A stretch of 32,054 nucleotides of DNA, taken from assembly GCA_963205075.1 (NCBI GenBank), contig CAUJIU010000027.1:1-32054 (forward strand), read 5' to 3'. A model generated the notes under the pieces. It was not told the DNA's origin. It did not search any database and was given only the letters and a program-made list of their open reading frames with translations. This document shows, piece by piece, positions 8,399 to 16,870 of the stretch (position 1 is the first letter of the stretch; each line of letters begins with the position of its first letter). The DNA is from Pseudomonadota bacterium (GTDB taxonomy: Bacteria > Pseudomonadota > Alphaproteobacteria > Rhodobacterales > Rhodobacteraceae). Both the position numbers and the translations under genes were made by a program.

Positions 8399-9510
8399 TG
8401 CAGAAGATGCCCGCCTGGGCCGATGTGGTCCTGATCCCGCTGATCTCGCTCCTGCTGGCAGCCATCCTGTCCGGCCTCGTGATCCTCGCCATTGGCGAAA
8501 ACCCCTGGGAGGCGCTCAAGCTGATGATCTCGGGGTCGGTCGGCTCGTCCTATGCCTGGGGCTACACGCTCTATTATGCCACCAACTTCATCTTCACCGG
8601 GCTGGCCGTGGCCATCGCCTTTCACTCGCGCATGTTCAACATCGGCGGCGAGGGGCAGGCGATGCTGGGCGGGCTTGGCGTGGCCTATGTCTGCCTGTTC
8701 ATCCCCTGGCCGCACTGGTCGCTGGCGCTGATTGGTGCCACGGCGGCTTCGGCGCTGTTTGGCGCGGCCTGGGCGGCGCTGCCGGCCTATCTGCAAGCCC
8801 GGCGCGGCAGCCACATCGTCATCACCACGATCATGTTCAACTTCATCGCCGCGGCCTTCCTCAATTACCTGCTGGTCAACGTGCTCAAGCCGATGGGGGC
8901 GATGGACCCGGCAACCGCCAAGTTCCCGGCCCCGACGCATCTGCCCTCGCTGCACGACATTCTGGGCGCCTTCGGCATCCCGTTTTCCAAGGCCGCACCC
9001 GCCAACGTGGCGCTGCTGGTGGCGATCCTGGCCTGCGTCGGCGTCTGGCTGCTGGTCTGGCGCACCCGGCTGGGCTACGAGATCCGGGCTTTCGGACATT
9101 CCGAGAGTGCCGCCAAATACGCCGGCATCAGCCCGACCCGGATCATCATGCTGTCGATGCTGATTTCCGGCGGTCTGGCCGGGATGATGGCGATCAACAA
9201 CGTCATGGGCGAGGCCGAGCGGCTGGTGCTGAACTCGACCGAGGGCGCGGGCTTCATCGGCATCGCCGTGGCGCTGATGGGGCGCTCGCACCCGCTGGGG
9301 GTGTTCCTGGCGGCGATCCTGTTTGGCATCCTCTATCAGGGCGGGGCCGAACTTGCGCTCTGGACCAACATCCCGCGCGAGATGATCGTGGTCATTCAGG
9401 CGCTGGTGATCCTGTTTACCGGCGCGCTCGACAACATGGTGCGCATGCCGCTCGAAAAGCTGTTCCTGGCGCTGCGCCGCGGGCAGACCGCCACCACTGC
9501 GGGGGAATAA
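8398..9510 (+). CDS. ABC transporter permease, nucleoside type (first subunit)
   Basis: A 370-residue inner-membrane permease with about nine to ten hydrophobic segments, in the BPD_transp_2 family used by nucleoside and branched-chain importers. The conserved FNIGGEGQAMLGG loop after the second or third helix is typical of the larger nucleoside permease. Translation begins at ATG 8398, overlapping the ATPase stop by one base. The frame is open much further upstream inside the ATPase gene, but those residues are out-of-frame coding shadow. It should form a heterodimer with the permease encoded immediately downstream. Confidence 0.92.
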   Translation: MQKMPAWADVVLIPLISLLLAAILSGLVILAIGENPWEALKLMISGSVGSSYAWGYTLYYATNFIFTGLAVAIAFHSRMFNIGGEGQAMLGGLGVAYVCLFIPWPHWSLALIGATAASALFGAAWAALPAYLQARRGSHIVITTIMFNFIAAAFLNYLLVNVLKPMGAMDPATAKFPAPTHLPSLHDILGAFGIPFSKAAPANVALLVAILACVGVWLLVWRTRLGYEIRAFGHSESAAKYAGISPTRIIMLSMLISGGLAGMMAINNVMGEAERLVLNSTEGAGFIGIAVALMGRSHPLGVFLAAILFGILYQGGAELALWTNIPREMIVVIQALVILFTGALDNMVRMPLEKLFLALRRGQTATTAGE

Positions 9511-9513
9511 CCG

Positions 9514-10479
9514 ATGGACCTGATGACCTTCCTGCAGCTGGGCGACTCGACCTTCCGCCTGTCGACCCCGCTGTTGCTGGCCTGCCTTGCCGGGCTGTTC
9601 TCCGAGCGCGCGGGCATTTTCGACATCGGCCTCGAAGGCAAGATGCTGGCGGCGGCGTTCTTTTCCGGCGCCATCGCCTTTGTCTCGGGCTCGGTCTGGC
9701 TGGGCCTGCTGGCCGGGATTGGCGCTTCGCTGGCCCTGTCGCTCGTGCATGGGCTTGCCTCGATCACCTTCCGCGGCAACCAGCTGATCTCGGGCGTGGC
9801 CATCAACTTCCTTGCCGCCGGCCTGACCGTGGTGGTGGCGCAGGACTGGTTCGGCCAGGGCGGCCGCACGCCGCAGCTGGCCGGGGCCGCGCGGTTCCAG
9901 AACATCACCCTGCCCTTCACCGAGCAGATCGGCCATGTCCCGTTTCTCGGGCCGGTCTATGTCGAGCTGATCTCGGGCCATACCTTCATTGTCTATCTGG
10001 CCGCGCTCTGCGTTCCGGCCGCGTGGTGGCTGCTGTTCCGGACCCGCTTCGGCCTCCGGCTGCGCGCCGTGGGCGAGAACCCGGCCGCCGTCGATACCGC
10101 CGGTATCTCGGTGGTGCGCCTGCGCTTTGTCGCGGTCGGGATTTGTGGCGTTCTGTGCGGCATTGCCGGGGCCTATCTGGCGACCGCGCTGCAAGCGGGC
10201 TTCATCAAGGACATGACGGCGGGGCGCGGCTTCATCGCGCTGGCGGCGCTGATCTTCGCCAAGTGGCGGCCGTGGTATGCGCTCTACGCCTGCCTGCTGT
10301 TCGGGCTGTTGCAGGCGGTGGCGCTGCGGTTCCAGAATATCAACCTGGGTGGCTTCGTGTTGCCGGTGCAGTTCATGGACGCGCTGCCCTACATCCTGAC
10401 CGTGGTCATCCTGGCCGGATTTGTCGGCAAGGCGATCCCGCCGCGCGCCGGTGGCGAGCCCTATGTCAAGGAGCGGTGA
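9514..10479 (+). CDS. ABC transporter permease, nucleoside type (second subunit)
   Basis: A 321-residue inner-membrane permease, shorter than its partner, as is usual for the second nucleoside permease. The hallmark SERAGIFDIGLEGKMLAAAFF lies near residues 30-50, with further helices to the C-terminus. An internal GENPAAVDTAGISVVRLR loop probably contacts the ATPase. It starts three bases after the preceding stop codon with a GGGGG-containing upstream sequence. Its last codons overlap the start of the phosphorylase gene, which points to one mRNA for uptake and breakdown of nucleosides. Confidence 0.92.
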   Translation: MDLMTFLQLGDSTFRLSTPLLLACLAGLFSERAGIFDIGLEGKMLAAAFFSGAIAFVSGSVWLGLLAGIGASLALSLVHGLASITFRGNQLISGVAINFLAAGLTVVVAQDWFGQGGRTPQLAGAARFQNITLPFTEQIGHVPFLGPVYVELISGHTFIVYLAALCVPAAWWLLFRTRFGLRLRAVGENPAAVDTAGISVVRLRFVAVGICGVLCGIAGAYLATALQAGFIKDMTAGRGFIALAALIFAKWRPWYALYACLLFGLLQAVALRFQNINLGGFVLPVQFMDALPYILTVVILAGFVGKAIPPRAGGEPYVKER

Positions 10480-11263
10480 CCTTGCCGATCTGATCCGCGA
10501 CGAGGCCGGCCCCGCGCCGGTGCGGCTCGGCCTGATCCTCGGCTCGGGGCTGGGGCATCTGGCGGGCGCGGTCGAGGGGGTGTCGATCCCCTATCACCGG
10601 CTGCCGGGCTTTCCGCATGCGGGCGTGTCGGGACACAATCCGCAGCTGGTGATCGGCACGCTCGAGGGCCAGCGGGTCGCGGTCTTTGGCGGGCGGTCGC
10701 ATTATTACGAGCAGGGCCGCGCCGATGCCATGCGGCTGCCGCTGGAAGTGCTGCGCGACCTGGGCGCCGACCGGGTGATCGCCACCAACGCGGCCGGGTC
10801 GATGCGGCCCGATATCGGGCCCGGCTCGATCATGCTGCTGAGTGACCACATCAACTTCTCGGGCCTCAACCCGCTGATCGGCGAGCCCACGGATGCGCGC
10901 TTTGTGCCGATGGGCGCGGCCTATGATCCGCAGATGCGACAAGACCTTGCCGCGGCAGCAGCGGCGGAAGGCATCGCGATGCCGCAGGGCGTCTATGCCT
11001 GGTATTCCGGCCCCTCCTTCGAGACCCCGGCCGAGATCCGGGCCATCCGCACGCTGGGCGCCGATGCCGTGGGCATGTCCACCGTGCCCGAGGTCATTCT
11101 GGCGCGGTTCCTGGGGCTGCGGGCGGCGGCGATCTCGACCATCACCAACATGGCGGCAGGCCTGAGCGACGAGGCGATCAGCCACGAGCACACCAAGGCC
11201 ATGGCCCCGATCGGCGCGGCCAAGCTGGAACGGGTGCTGCGCGGTTATCTGCGCGCCGCATAG
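10463..11263 (+). CDS. Purine nucleoside phosphorylase, trimeric (PNP/MTAP) type
   Basis: A 266-residue enzyme that splits purine nucleosides with phosphate into the free base and ribose-1-phosphate. Seen in order are the phosphate loop ILGSGLG, GRSHYYE, TNAAGSM, SGPSFETPAEIR, the family signature VGMSTVPEVILA, and TNMAAG. The Glu in the FETPAE segment and the Asn in TNMAAG match the pair that gives 6-oxopurine (inosine, guanosine) preference in mammalian-type PNP. The ATG at 10463 overlaps the permease gene by 17 bases. The frame is open slightly further upstream, but this start gives the family N-terminus. Coupling to the importer strongly suggests salvage of imported nucleosides. It is unrelated in fold class to the DeoD found later in the window. 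Confidence 0.92.
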   Translation: MSRSGDLADLIRDEAGPAPVRLGLILGSGLGHLAGAVEGVSIPYHRLPGFPHAGVSGHNPQLVIGTLEGQRVAVFGGRSHYYEQGRADAMRLPLEVLRDLGADRVIATNAAGSMRPDIGPGSIMLLSDHINFSGLNPLIGEPTDARFVPMGAAYDPQMRQDLAAAAAAEGIAMPQGVYAWYSGPSFETPAEIRAIRTLGADAVGMSTVPEVILARFLGLRAAAISTITNMAAGLSDEAISHEHTKAMAPIGAAKLERVLRGYLRAA

Positions 11264-11353
11264 TCAACTGGCCACATCACTTTTTGTCCGGGCAGGGGTA
11301 GAATTTCCGCGTCATCGGTGATTCTAATGTTCAAAGCGTCACCGGACGAACCC

Positions 11354-12271
11354 ATGCAGATTTATCTTCCCATCGCCGAAGTGTCGGTCAACGCCTTCCT
11401 GCTTCTGGGGCTGGGCGGTCTGGTGGGGGTGTTGTCGGGGATGTTCGGGGTCGGCGGCGGCTTTCTGATGACGCCGCTTCTGTTCTTCATCGGCATTCCG
11501 CCCACCGTCGCGGTGGCCACCGGCGCCAGCCAGATCGTCGCATCGTCCTTTTCGGGGGTGCTGGCGCATTTCAAGCGCCGGACCGTCGACGTGCGGATGG
11601 GTCTGGTGCTGCAGGCCGGCGGCTTGCTGGGCGCGGGGCTGGGCGTGGTGATCTTCAACTACCTGCGCTCGCTCGGGCAGGTCGACCTGTTCGTCCAGCT
11701 CAGCTACGTGGTGTTTCTGGGCATCATCGGCGCCCTGATGTTCCAGGAGAGCCTCAAGGCGATCCGGCGCGCCAAATCCGGCACGGCGCTGCCGTTGCGG
11801 CGCAAGCACAACTGGATCCACAGCCTGCCGCTCAAGATCAAGTTTCGGGTCTCGGGGCTCTATATCTCGGTGATCCCGCCGATGCTGGTCGGGTTCCTGG
11901 TGGGCATCCTCACCGCGATCATGGGGGTCGGCGGCGGCTTCATCATGGTGCCGGCGATGATCTACCTGCTGGGCATGCCCACCAAGGTGGTGGTGGGCAC
12001 CTCGCTGTTCCAGATCATCCTGGTGACCGCCGCCACCTCGATGCTGCATGCGGTGACCAACCACACCGTCGATCTGGTGCTGGCGGTGTTTCTGCTGGTG
12101 GGCGGGGTGATCGGCGCCCAGATCGGCGCGCGGGTCGGAGTGCGGCTCAGGGCCGAACAACTGCGCATCCTGCTGGCGCTTCTGGTGCTGGCGGTCTGCG
12201 GCAAGCTGGCGCTCGACCTGCTGCTGATGCCGGGCGAGTTGTATACACTTGGCGAAGCGGGGCACGTATGA
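11354..12271 (+). CDS. TauE/SafE-family permease (putative sulfite or organosulfur exporter)
   Basis: A 305-residue inner-membrane protein with two homologous halves, each holding a glycine-rich GVGGGF element. These are SGMFGVGGGFLMTPLL near residue 35 and AIMGVGGGFIMVPAMIYLLG in the second half. About eight membrane helices can be counted. TauE/SafE proteins move sulfite, sulfoacetate or related anions; the substrate here is unknown. The ATG at 11354 gives a normal N-terminus. Its stop overlaps the start of the next gene by four bases (ATGA). That next gene encodes a TIGR02186 protein, a pairing I recall as frequent in alphaproteobacteria, which suggests a functional unit. Confidence 0.88.
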   Translation: MQIYLPIAEVSVNAFLLLGLGGLVGVLSGMFGVGGGFLMTPLLFFIGIPPTVAVATGASQIVASSFSGVLAHFKRRTVDVRMGLVLQAGGLLGAGLGVVIFNYLRSLGQVDLFVQLSYVVFLGIIGALMFQESLKAIRRAKSGTALPLRRKHNWIHSLPLKIKFRVSGLYISVIPPMLVGFLVGILTAIMGVGGGFIMVPAMIYLLGMPTKVVVGTSLFQIILVTAATSMLHAVTNHTVDLVLAVFLLVGGVIGAQIGARVGVRLRAEQLRILLALLVLAVCGKLALDLLLMPGELYTLGEAGHV

Positions 12272-13029
12272 TCCGGCTTCTTTCCCTGCTGCTCGCGCTG
12301 ATGACCGGACCGGCCCTGGCCGAGGAAAGCATCGTGCTTGGCCTCAGCCAGGACGAGATCGCCATCACCGCCTCGTTCAACGGCTCCGAAATCCTGGTTT
12401 TCGGGGCGATCAAGCGCGACGCGCCGGTTGCCGCCGATGCCGGGCCGCTCGGGGTCATCATCACCGTTTCCGGACCGCTGCGGCCCGTTACCGTCCGCCG
12501 CAAGGAGCGGCGGTTCGGCATCTGGATCAATTCCGAAAGCGTCGATGTCGACCTGGCTCCGACCTTTTACGCCGTGGCGACCTCGGGCCCGTTCGAGAGC
12601 CTGCTGAGCAATGTCGAAGACCTGCGCCACACGGTCAGCATTCCCCGCGCCATCCGGTCTGTCGGCGCCGAGGTTGTCGGGACCGAGAATTTCACCGAAG
12701 CCCTGATCCGCATCCGCAGCGGCAAGGAACTCTATCAGGTCCTCGAAGGGGCGGTCGACCTCGATCAGGATACGCTGTTTCACACCGAGATCGACCTGCC
12801 CGCCAACCTCACCGAAGGCGACTATGCTGCCCGCATCCTGCTGACGCGCGGCGGCGCGGTGGTCGATGAATTCGTGACCGACATCCCGGTCAACAAGATC
12901 GGGCTAGAGCGCTGGCTCTATGAACTGGCGCATGATCGGGCGCCGCTCTATGGCCTGCTGGCGCTGTTCATCGCCATTTCGGCCGGCTGGGGGGCGTCGG
13001 CGGCCTTCGGGTTGCTGCTCAGGCGCTAG
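12268..13029 (+). CDS. TIGR02186/PF09608 family membrane-anchored protein
   Basis: A 253-residue protein of unknown function. It starts with a signal peptide ending ALAEES. A beta-rich periplasmic region follows (for example VLGLSQDEIAITASFNGSEILVFGAI). One C-terminal membrane helix sits near residues 228-250 and ends in positively charged residues. This architecture and sequence match the alphaproteobacterial TIGR02186 (putative transmembrane) family. The product is probably anchored in the inner membrane with its bulk in the periplasm. It overlaps the TauE/SafE gene by four bases, so a role as periplasmic partner of that permease is a reasonable inference. Its TAG shares the CTAG tetramer with the stop of the convergent SDR gene. 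Confidence 0.85.
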   Translation: MIRLLSLLLALMTGPALAEESIVLGLSQDEIAITASFNGSEILVFGAIKRDAPVAADAGPLGVIITVSGPLRPVTVRRKERRFGIWINSESVDVDLAPTFYAVATSGPFESLLSNVEDLRHTVSIPRAIRSVGAEVVGTENFTEALIRIRSGKELYQVLEGAVDLDQDTLFHTEIDLPANLTEGDYAARILLTRGGAVVDEFVTDIPVNKIGLERWLYELAHDRAPLYGLLALFIAISAGWGASAAFGLLLRR

Positions 13030-13754
13030 CCGCGGCCGATATAGGGCATCCGGGTGGCCATCAGCGTCTGGAACTGCACATTGGCGGCCAGTGGCAAGGA
13101 TGCCATCGCCAGAACCGCGTCCGCCACCAGCCCGACATCGATGGTGTAGGGTTCAGGCAAGCCAGCCGCGCGGCTGCGGGCGATCATGGCCTCGACCATT
13201 TCGGTGCGCGCGTTGCCGATGTCGATCTGCCCGCAGGCAATGTCGAAGGGCCGCCCGTCCAGCGACAGGCTGCGGGTCAGGCCGGTGACGCCGTGCTTGG
13301 TGGCGGTATAGGTCACCGACCCTTCGCGCGGCACATGGGCCGAGATCGAGCCGTTGTTGATGATGCGCCCACCTTGCGGCGTCTGGCGCCGCATGGCCCC
13401 GAAGGCGGCGCGGGCGCACAGGAACATGCCGGTCAGGTTGACCCCCACCGCCTGCATCCAGTCCGCGACCGGTATCTCGTCTATCGGCGCGGGCGGAGTG
13501 AAGATGCCGGCATTGTTGAACAGCAGGTCCAGCCGAGGGTGGCGCGCGGCAAAACCGGCGAAGGCCGCCTCGACCTGAGCCGGATCGGTCACATCGGCGA
13601 CCAGCGCCATGGCGCCCGGATGCTGTGCCGCCATCGCCTGCAACTTGCCTTCGCGCCGTGCCATCAGCCCGACCTGCCAGCCGGCGCCCAGCAGCCTTTC
13701 GGCCACCGCCCGCCCGATGCCGCCCGAGGCTCCGGTGACGATCGCGGTTTTCAT
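13026..13754 (-). CDS. SDR-family NAD(P)-dependent oxidoreductase
   Basis: A 242-residue classical short-chain dehydrogenase/reductase. The Rossmann motif TGASGGIG is at residues 7-14 and NNAG at 80-83. The catalytic Ser136, Tyr149 and Lys153 lie in IINNGSISA and YTATK. The substrate cannot be predicted. A GGAGGAGCC ribosome site lies just before the ATG at 13754, which overlaps the helicase stop by four bases, so the two genes are probably coupled. Its stop codon shares four bases with that of the convergent TIGR02186 gene. Reading-frame extension upstream into the helicase is not real. Confidence 0.92.
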   Translation of the reverse strand: MKTAIVTGASGGIGRAVAERLLGAGWQVGLMARREGKLQAMAAQHPGAMALVADVTDPAQVEAAFAGFAARHPRLDLLFNNAGIFTPPAPIDEIPVADWMQAVGVNLTGMFLCARAAFGAMRRQTPQGGRIINNGSISAHVPREGSVTYTATKHGVTGLTRSLSLDGRPFDIACGQIDIGNARTEMVEAMIARSRAAGLPEPYTIDVGLVADAVLAMASLPLAANVQFQTLMATRMPYIGRG

Positions 13755-15277
13755 GGCTCCTCCTCCTGCAACTGCATCGCCATCGGCCCCGCGCGCAGAT
13801 CCTCGACCGTCAGGGGGGCGGAGGGGCGCGACAGGCGGTTGCGCACGACCCAGCGCAATTCGCGCTCGGCGCGCGTGATCGCAACATAGGCGAGGCGTTT
13901 CCACAAGGGTTGCCCCGCCTCGACCCGACCCATGCGGCTGGCGGCAAAGATGTCGGGCGCAAAGACCTGCACCGTGTCCCACTGGCTGCCTTGCGCCTTG
14001 TGGATGGTCACCGCCGCGCCATGCACGAAGGTCGCGCCCATGCGGGCGGCAAAGGGGATGAAGGGCTCGGCATCGCCCTCATGCTCGATCTTGATGATGC
14101 AGGCGGCGCCAACCTGCGGATCCTCGGCCCCGATCACGTGCAGGCGTGAAAAGCCCGGACGTTTTCCCGGCCCGAGATAGATCACCTGCGCGCCCTTGAT
14201 CAGGCCACGTGCCTCGAGATCGAGCCGCTTCTTGCGGTGTTTCATCGGCAGCTCGATCCCGTCGCAGACCAGCGGCTCGCCTTCCAGCAGCTCATCCTCG
14301 GGCGCGTCGAAGGCCGCCCGAAAGGCGTGGATCAGCCGGATGCGGGTAACGTTGCGCCAGACCAGCACCGGCGAGCGGGCCATCAGATCGGCCTCGACCC
14401 GCTGGGCCACCACCACCCGCGCGTCGCGCGCGGCCGCGTCCGCGATCATCGCTTCGAAATCGTGGAACTCCAGCGCCGGGTCGCCCAGCGCGTGCGCGAG
14501 GTCAAGGATCGGGTTGTCGGCCTCCTGCCGGTGGATGCGGTGCAGGACCAGCTTGCGCGGCGCGGGCAGGGTGTCAAAGACCATGGAGCCATTGCCCTGA
14601 ACCGGAGGCAACTGCGCCGGATCCCCGAACAGCAGCAGCGTCGGGAAAATCTCCTTGAGATCCTCGAATTGCCGCTCGTCCAGCATCGAGCTTTCATCGA
14701 CAAAGCCGATGTCGAGCGGCTCCTCGCGCCGCTTCCAGCCGGTGATGAAATCCGACCCGCGCAGGCCCGCCGCAGCCAGTGCCGCCGGCACCGAACTGTT
14801 GACCTGATACGAGGCCCAGGCCCGGTCGAGCGCCAGGTCGGTCAGCCCCTCGATACTCGGGCGCTCGCCCTGGCCGGCCAGCCATTCGGCGACCTTTTCG
14901 TATTGGGGGTCATAGACCGGGGTGTAGATGATCCGGTGAATGGTGGTCGCCGGCACACCCTGGTTGCGCAGCACGCTGGCGGCCTTGTTGGTGGGGGCGA
15001 GGATGGCGAGGGTGCGGCGATCCTTGCGCTTGCGCCCCTCCCAGTCGCCCGAGACCAGATCGACGCCGGCATCGCGCAGCGCCCGGGTGAGCTCGGCCAA
15101 GAGCATGGTCTTGCCCGATCCGGCCTTGCCGATCACCGCCATGACCGAGCTTTTGCCGTCGGATGCGGGAAGCAGCTGCCCCTCGACCAGATCGACACCC
15201 GCGCCGCGCAGGGCTTCGGTGATGGTGTCCCAGGCTTCGGCCTGATCGGAGGAAAACGTAAGCTCGGTCCGGGTCAT
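13751..15277 (-). CDS. RecD/Pif1-like superfamily 1 DNA helicase (AAA_30, UvrD_C_2)
   Basis: A 508-residue ATP-dependent DNA helicase-like protein. Walker A GKAGSGKT is at 50-57, motif Ia is LAPTNKAA, and Walker B lies in DIGFVDESSML. A motif III-like LLLFGDPAQLPPV follows. The C-terminal UvrD_C_2 motifs TIHKAQGSQWD and YVAITRAERELRW complete the set. It resembles the AAA_30/RecD-like family, lacks the other RecBCD subunits nearby, and is shorter than full RecD2. Its role in repair or end-processing is inferred. The ATG at 15277 has no strong ribosome site. The gene lies 40 bases downstream of luxI in the same direction, so readthrough from the quorum-sensing genes is possible. Confidence 0.87.
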   Translation of the reverse strand: MTRTELTFSSDQAEAWDTITEALRGAGVDLVEGQLLPASDGKSSVMAVIGKAGSGKTMLLAELTRALRDAGVDLVSGDWEGRKRKDRRTLAILAPTNKAASVLRNQGVPATTIHRIIYTPVYDPQYEKVAEWLAGQGERPSIEGLTDLALDRAWASYQVNSSVPAALAAAGLRGSDFITGWKRREEPLDIGFVDESSMLDERQFEDLKEIFPTLLLFGDPAQLPPVQGNGSMVFDTLPAPRKLVLHRIHRQEADNPILDLAHALGDPALEFHDFEAMIADAAARDARVVVAQRVEADLMARSPVLVWRNVTRIRLIHAFRAAFDAPEDELLEGEPLVCDGIELPMKHRKKRLDLEARGLIKGAQVIYLGPGKRPGFSRLHVIGAEDPQVGAACIIKIEHEGDAEPFIPFAARMGATFVHGAAVTIHKAQGSQWDTVQVFAPDIFAASRMGRVEAGQPLWKRLAYVAITRAERELRWVVRNRLSRPSAPLTVEDLRAGPMAMQLQEEEP

Positions 15278-15317
15278 GGCCGCGACCCTAGCGAGGGGCG
15301 GCGGCGGGCGCCAGTGG

Positions 15318-15998
15318 TCAGCCGGCCCGGCGCAGCGGGAAGATTTCTGCCGTGGCGGGCGCGGCCGCGACGCGCGGAGCCTGCGCCACCGCGCAGCCGA
15401 ACGAGCGGGCGAACCAATGCTCGGACAGGTCCGAGGACAGGCCCGCGCGCAACAGCACCCGCGCCCGGCTGGCCGGAGTGTAGGGCCAGAGCCCGACGCT
15501 GACGCGGCTGCCGAACTTCTGCCCCTCGCCCAGCACTTCCGGCGACGAGCCGATGCGGCGGTAGATGCGGGTCATCCGGTCATCGAACACGCCGATCAGG
15601 TGGCTCAGGCCAAAGGCGCGCATCAGCTCGCCGCCGCCCAGCATCAGCGTGGCCGCCACCCGGCCGTCGGCCTCGGGCGAAAGGCAAAAGCGGGTGCATT
15701 CCCAGATCAGCGGGCTCTGGATCGCGCCGCCGCCGATCAGGTCGGAGAAATGGTCGTTGACCATGGTGGGCCCGATCGTGGGCAGGAAGCGCATCGAGCC
15801 GCCATGGCCACCCCCGGGCGTTTGCCAGATGACATAGAGCGGGTTGAGCGCATCGTAGGTGTCGCGCTCCATGCCGTCTTCATCGACATCCACCGCCCAG
15901 CCAAGCCGGTCGCGGAACTGGATCGCGCGGTCGCGGAACATCGCGTCGCGCAGCGCCGGGTGGGCGTCCAACTGGTCGGCATAGAGATAGCGAAGCAT
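15318..15998 (-). CDS. Acyl-homoserine lactone synthase, LuxI family
   Basis: A 226-residue autoinducer synthase that joins an acyl group from acyl-ACP (or acyl-CoA) to S-adenosylmethionine and forms an N-acyl-homoserine lactone. All invariant LuxI residues are present at almost the classical numbering: Arg24, Phe28, Trp34, Asp46, Asp49, Arg70, Glu100 and Arg103 (in SPLIWECTRFC). An AGGAGG ribosome site 5-6 bases before the ATG at 15998 fixes the start, even though the frame extends ten codons upstream. The acyl-chain length cannot be predicted. It follows luxR by 87 bases on the same strand. That gap contains a GTTAAC element but no convincing lux box. Confidence 0.95.
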   Translation of the reverse strand: MLRYLYADQLDAHPALRDAMFRDRAIQFRDRLGWAVDVDEDGMERDTYDALNPLYVIWQTPGGGHGGSMRFLPTIGPTMVNDHFSDLIGGGAIQSPLIWECTRFCLSPEADGRVAATLMLGGGELMRAFGLSHLIGVFDDRMTRIYRRIGSSPEVLGEGQKFGSRVSVGLWPYTPASRARVLLRAGLSSDLSEHWFARSFGCAVAQAPRVAAAPATAEIFPLRRAG

Positions 15999-16084
15999 CC
16001 GGTCCTCCTGCAAAACAGGGAAGACCATAGCGCACGATGGTTAACGGCTTCTGTGACGCCGGTGCGCAGGGGCAACGGGCGCGT

Positions 16085-16870
16085 TCAGACTGCGGCGCTG
16101 CGCCGTTCGCCGGCGGTGTTCTGGCGGCCGGGCCAGTCGCCCTGCGCCCCGCGCGCGGTGCCCCCGATGACGATCAGCCCCTCGACCATCGCCTTGGCGA
16201 CCGCATGGGTGGTGTTGAGCGCCGAGAGCTTGAAGCGGGCACTTTCGATATAGGCGCGCAGGGTGTGTTCCGAGATCTCGAGCATGTCGGCCACCTGGCT
16301 GCGCGCATAGCCCATCGCCAGGAAGGTCAGCGCGTCCAGCTCGCGCGGCGAGAGCTGCTTGACCGGCTCGGGCAACCGCCCGCGTTCAAGCTCCAGCGCC
16401 TTCTGGTTGAAGTAATGCGCGATCAGGATCAGGTCGCGCTGGTTGTCCTGCGAGAAGGCCGACCATTCGGCATCGCTGGCATTGTCCGAGACCGTGAACA
16501 GCGCGAACTGACCGTTTGGCCCGCGGATCGGCACCGAAAAGCCCTGGTTGCCGACCCCATGCGCGATTGCGTCGGCCTGAAAGGCCCGTGCGGCCTTGCT
16601 GGACCAGTCGAGCCGCTTCCAGTCGACGGGATGAAAGCGCTGGAAGCAGCCCAGCACCACCGGGTCTATGCGCAGGTAGTCGCGGTCGACATAGCGCTGG
16701 ACCCAATCGGTCGGATAGGTGCCGCAGCCATATTGTTCGCCATCGGCACTGACCCAGTGATAGACGATGTGATCGACACCGTAATGGTCGCGCAGCCGGA
16801 CGATCAGGTCCTGGATCTGCTCAAGGCCGGCGGCCTGCTCCACTTCTCTCAAGAAATCGTCGAGTTTCAA
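16085..16870 (-). CDS. LuxR-family quorum-sensing transcriptional regulator
   Basis: A 261-residue two-domain regulator. The autoinducer-binding domain spans roughly residues 15-160 and keeps Trp56, Tyr60, Asp69, Pro70, Trp84 and Gly110, the equivalents of TraR ligand-contact and fold residues. The LuxR-type helix-turn-helix spans about 172-232 and keeps Glu177, Leu181 and Gly187. A disordered tail of about 25 residues follows. The start appears to be TTG at 16870 after GGGGGAAG, which gives the normal family N-terminus. It overlaps the end of the preceding small gene by 50 bases. It is the likely receptor for the lactone made by the adjacent LuxI protein. Confidence 0.93.
   Translation of the reverse strand: MKLDDFLREVEQAAGLEQIQDLIVRLRDHYGVDHIVYHWVSADGEQYGCGTYPTDWVQRYVDRDYLRIDPVVLGCFQRFHPVDWKRLDWSSKAARAFQADAIAHGVGNQGFSVPIRGPNGQFALFTVSDNASDAEWSAFSQDNQRDLILIAHYFNQKALELERGRLPEPVKQLSPRELDALTFLAMGYARSQVADMLEISEHTLRAYIESARFKLSALNTTHAVAKAMVEGLIVIGGTARGAQGDWPGRQNTAGERRSAAV

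Noticed and set aside
8227-10194. A 655-codon open frame on the minus strand across the ABC permease genes
   Set aside because: It is antisense to two clear permeases, rich in Arg, Gln, Asp, Gly and His with no domain pattern, and is a by-product of high-GC codon use.
14237-15502. A 421-codon plus-strand frame opposite the helicase
   Set aside because: The helicase has all SF1 motifs on the minus strand; the opposite frame has no domain features.
15999-16084. A lux box between luxR and luxI
   Set aside because: No roughly 20-base dyad of the lux-box type is seen in this gap or in front of luxR; only a GTTAAC element stands out.
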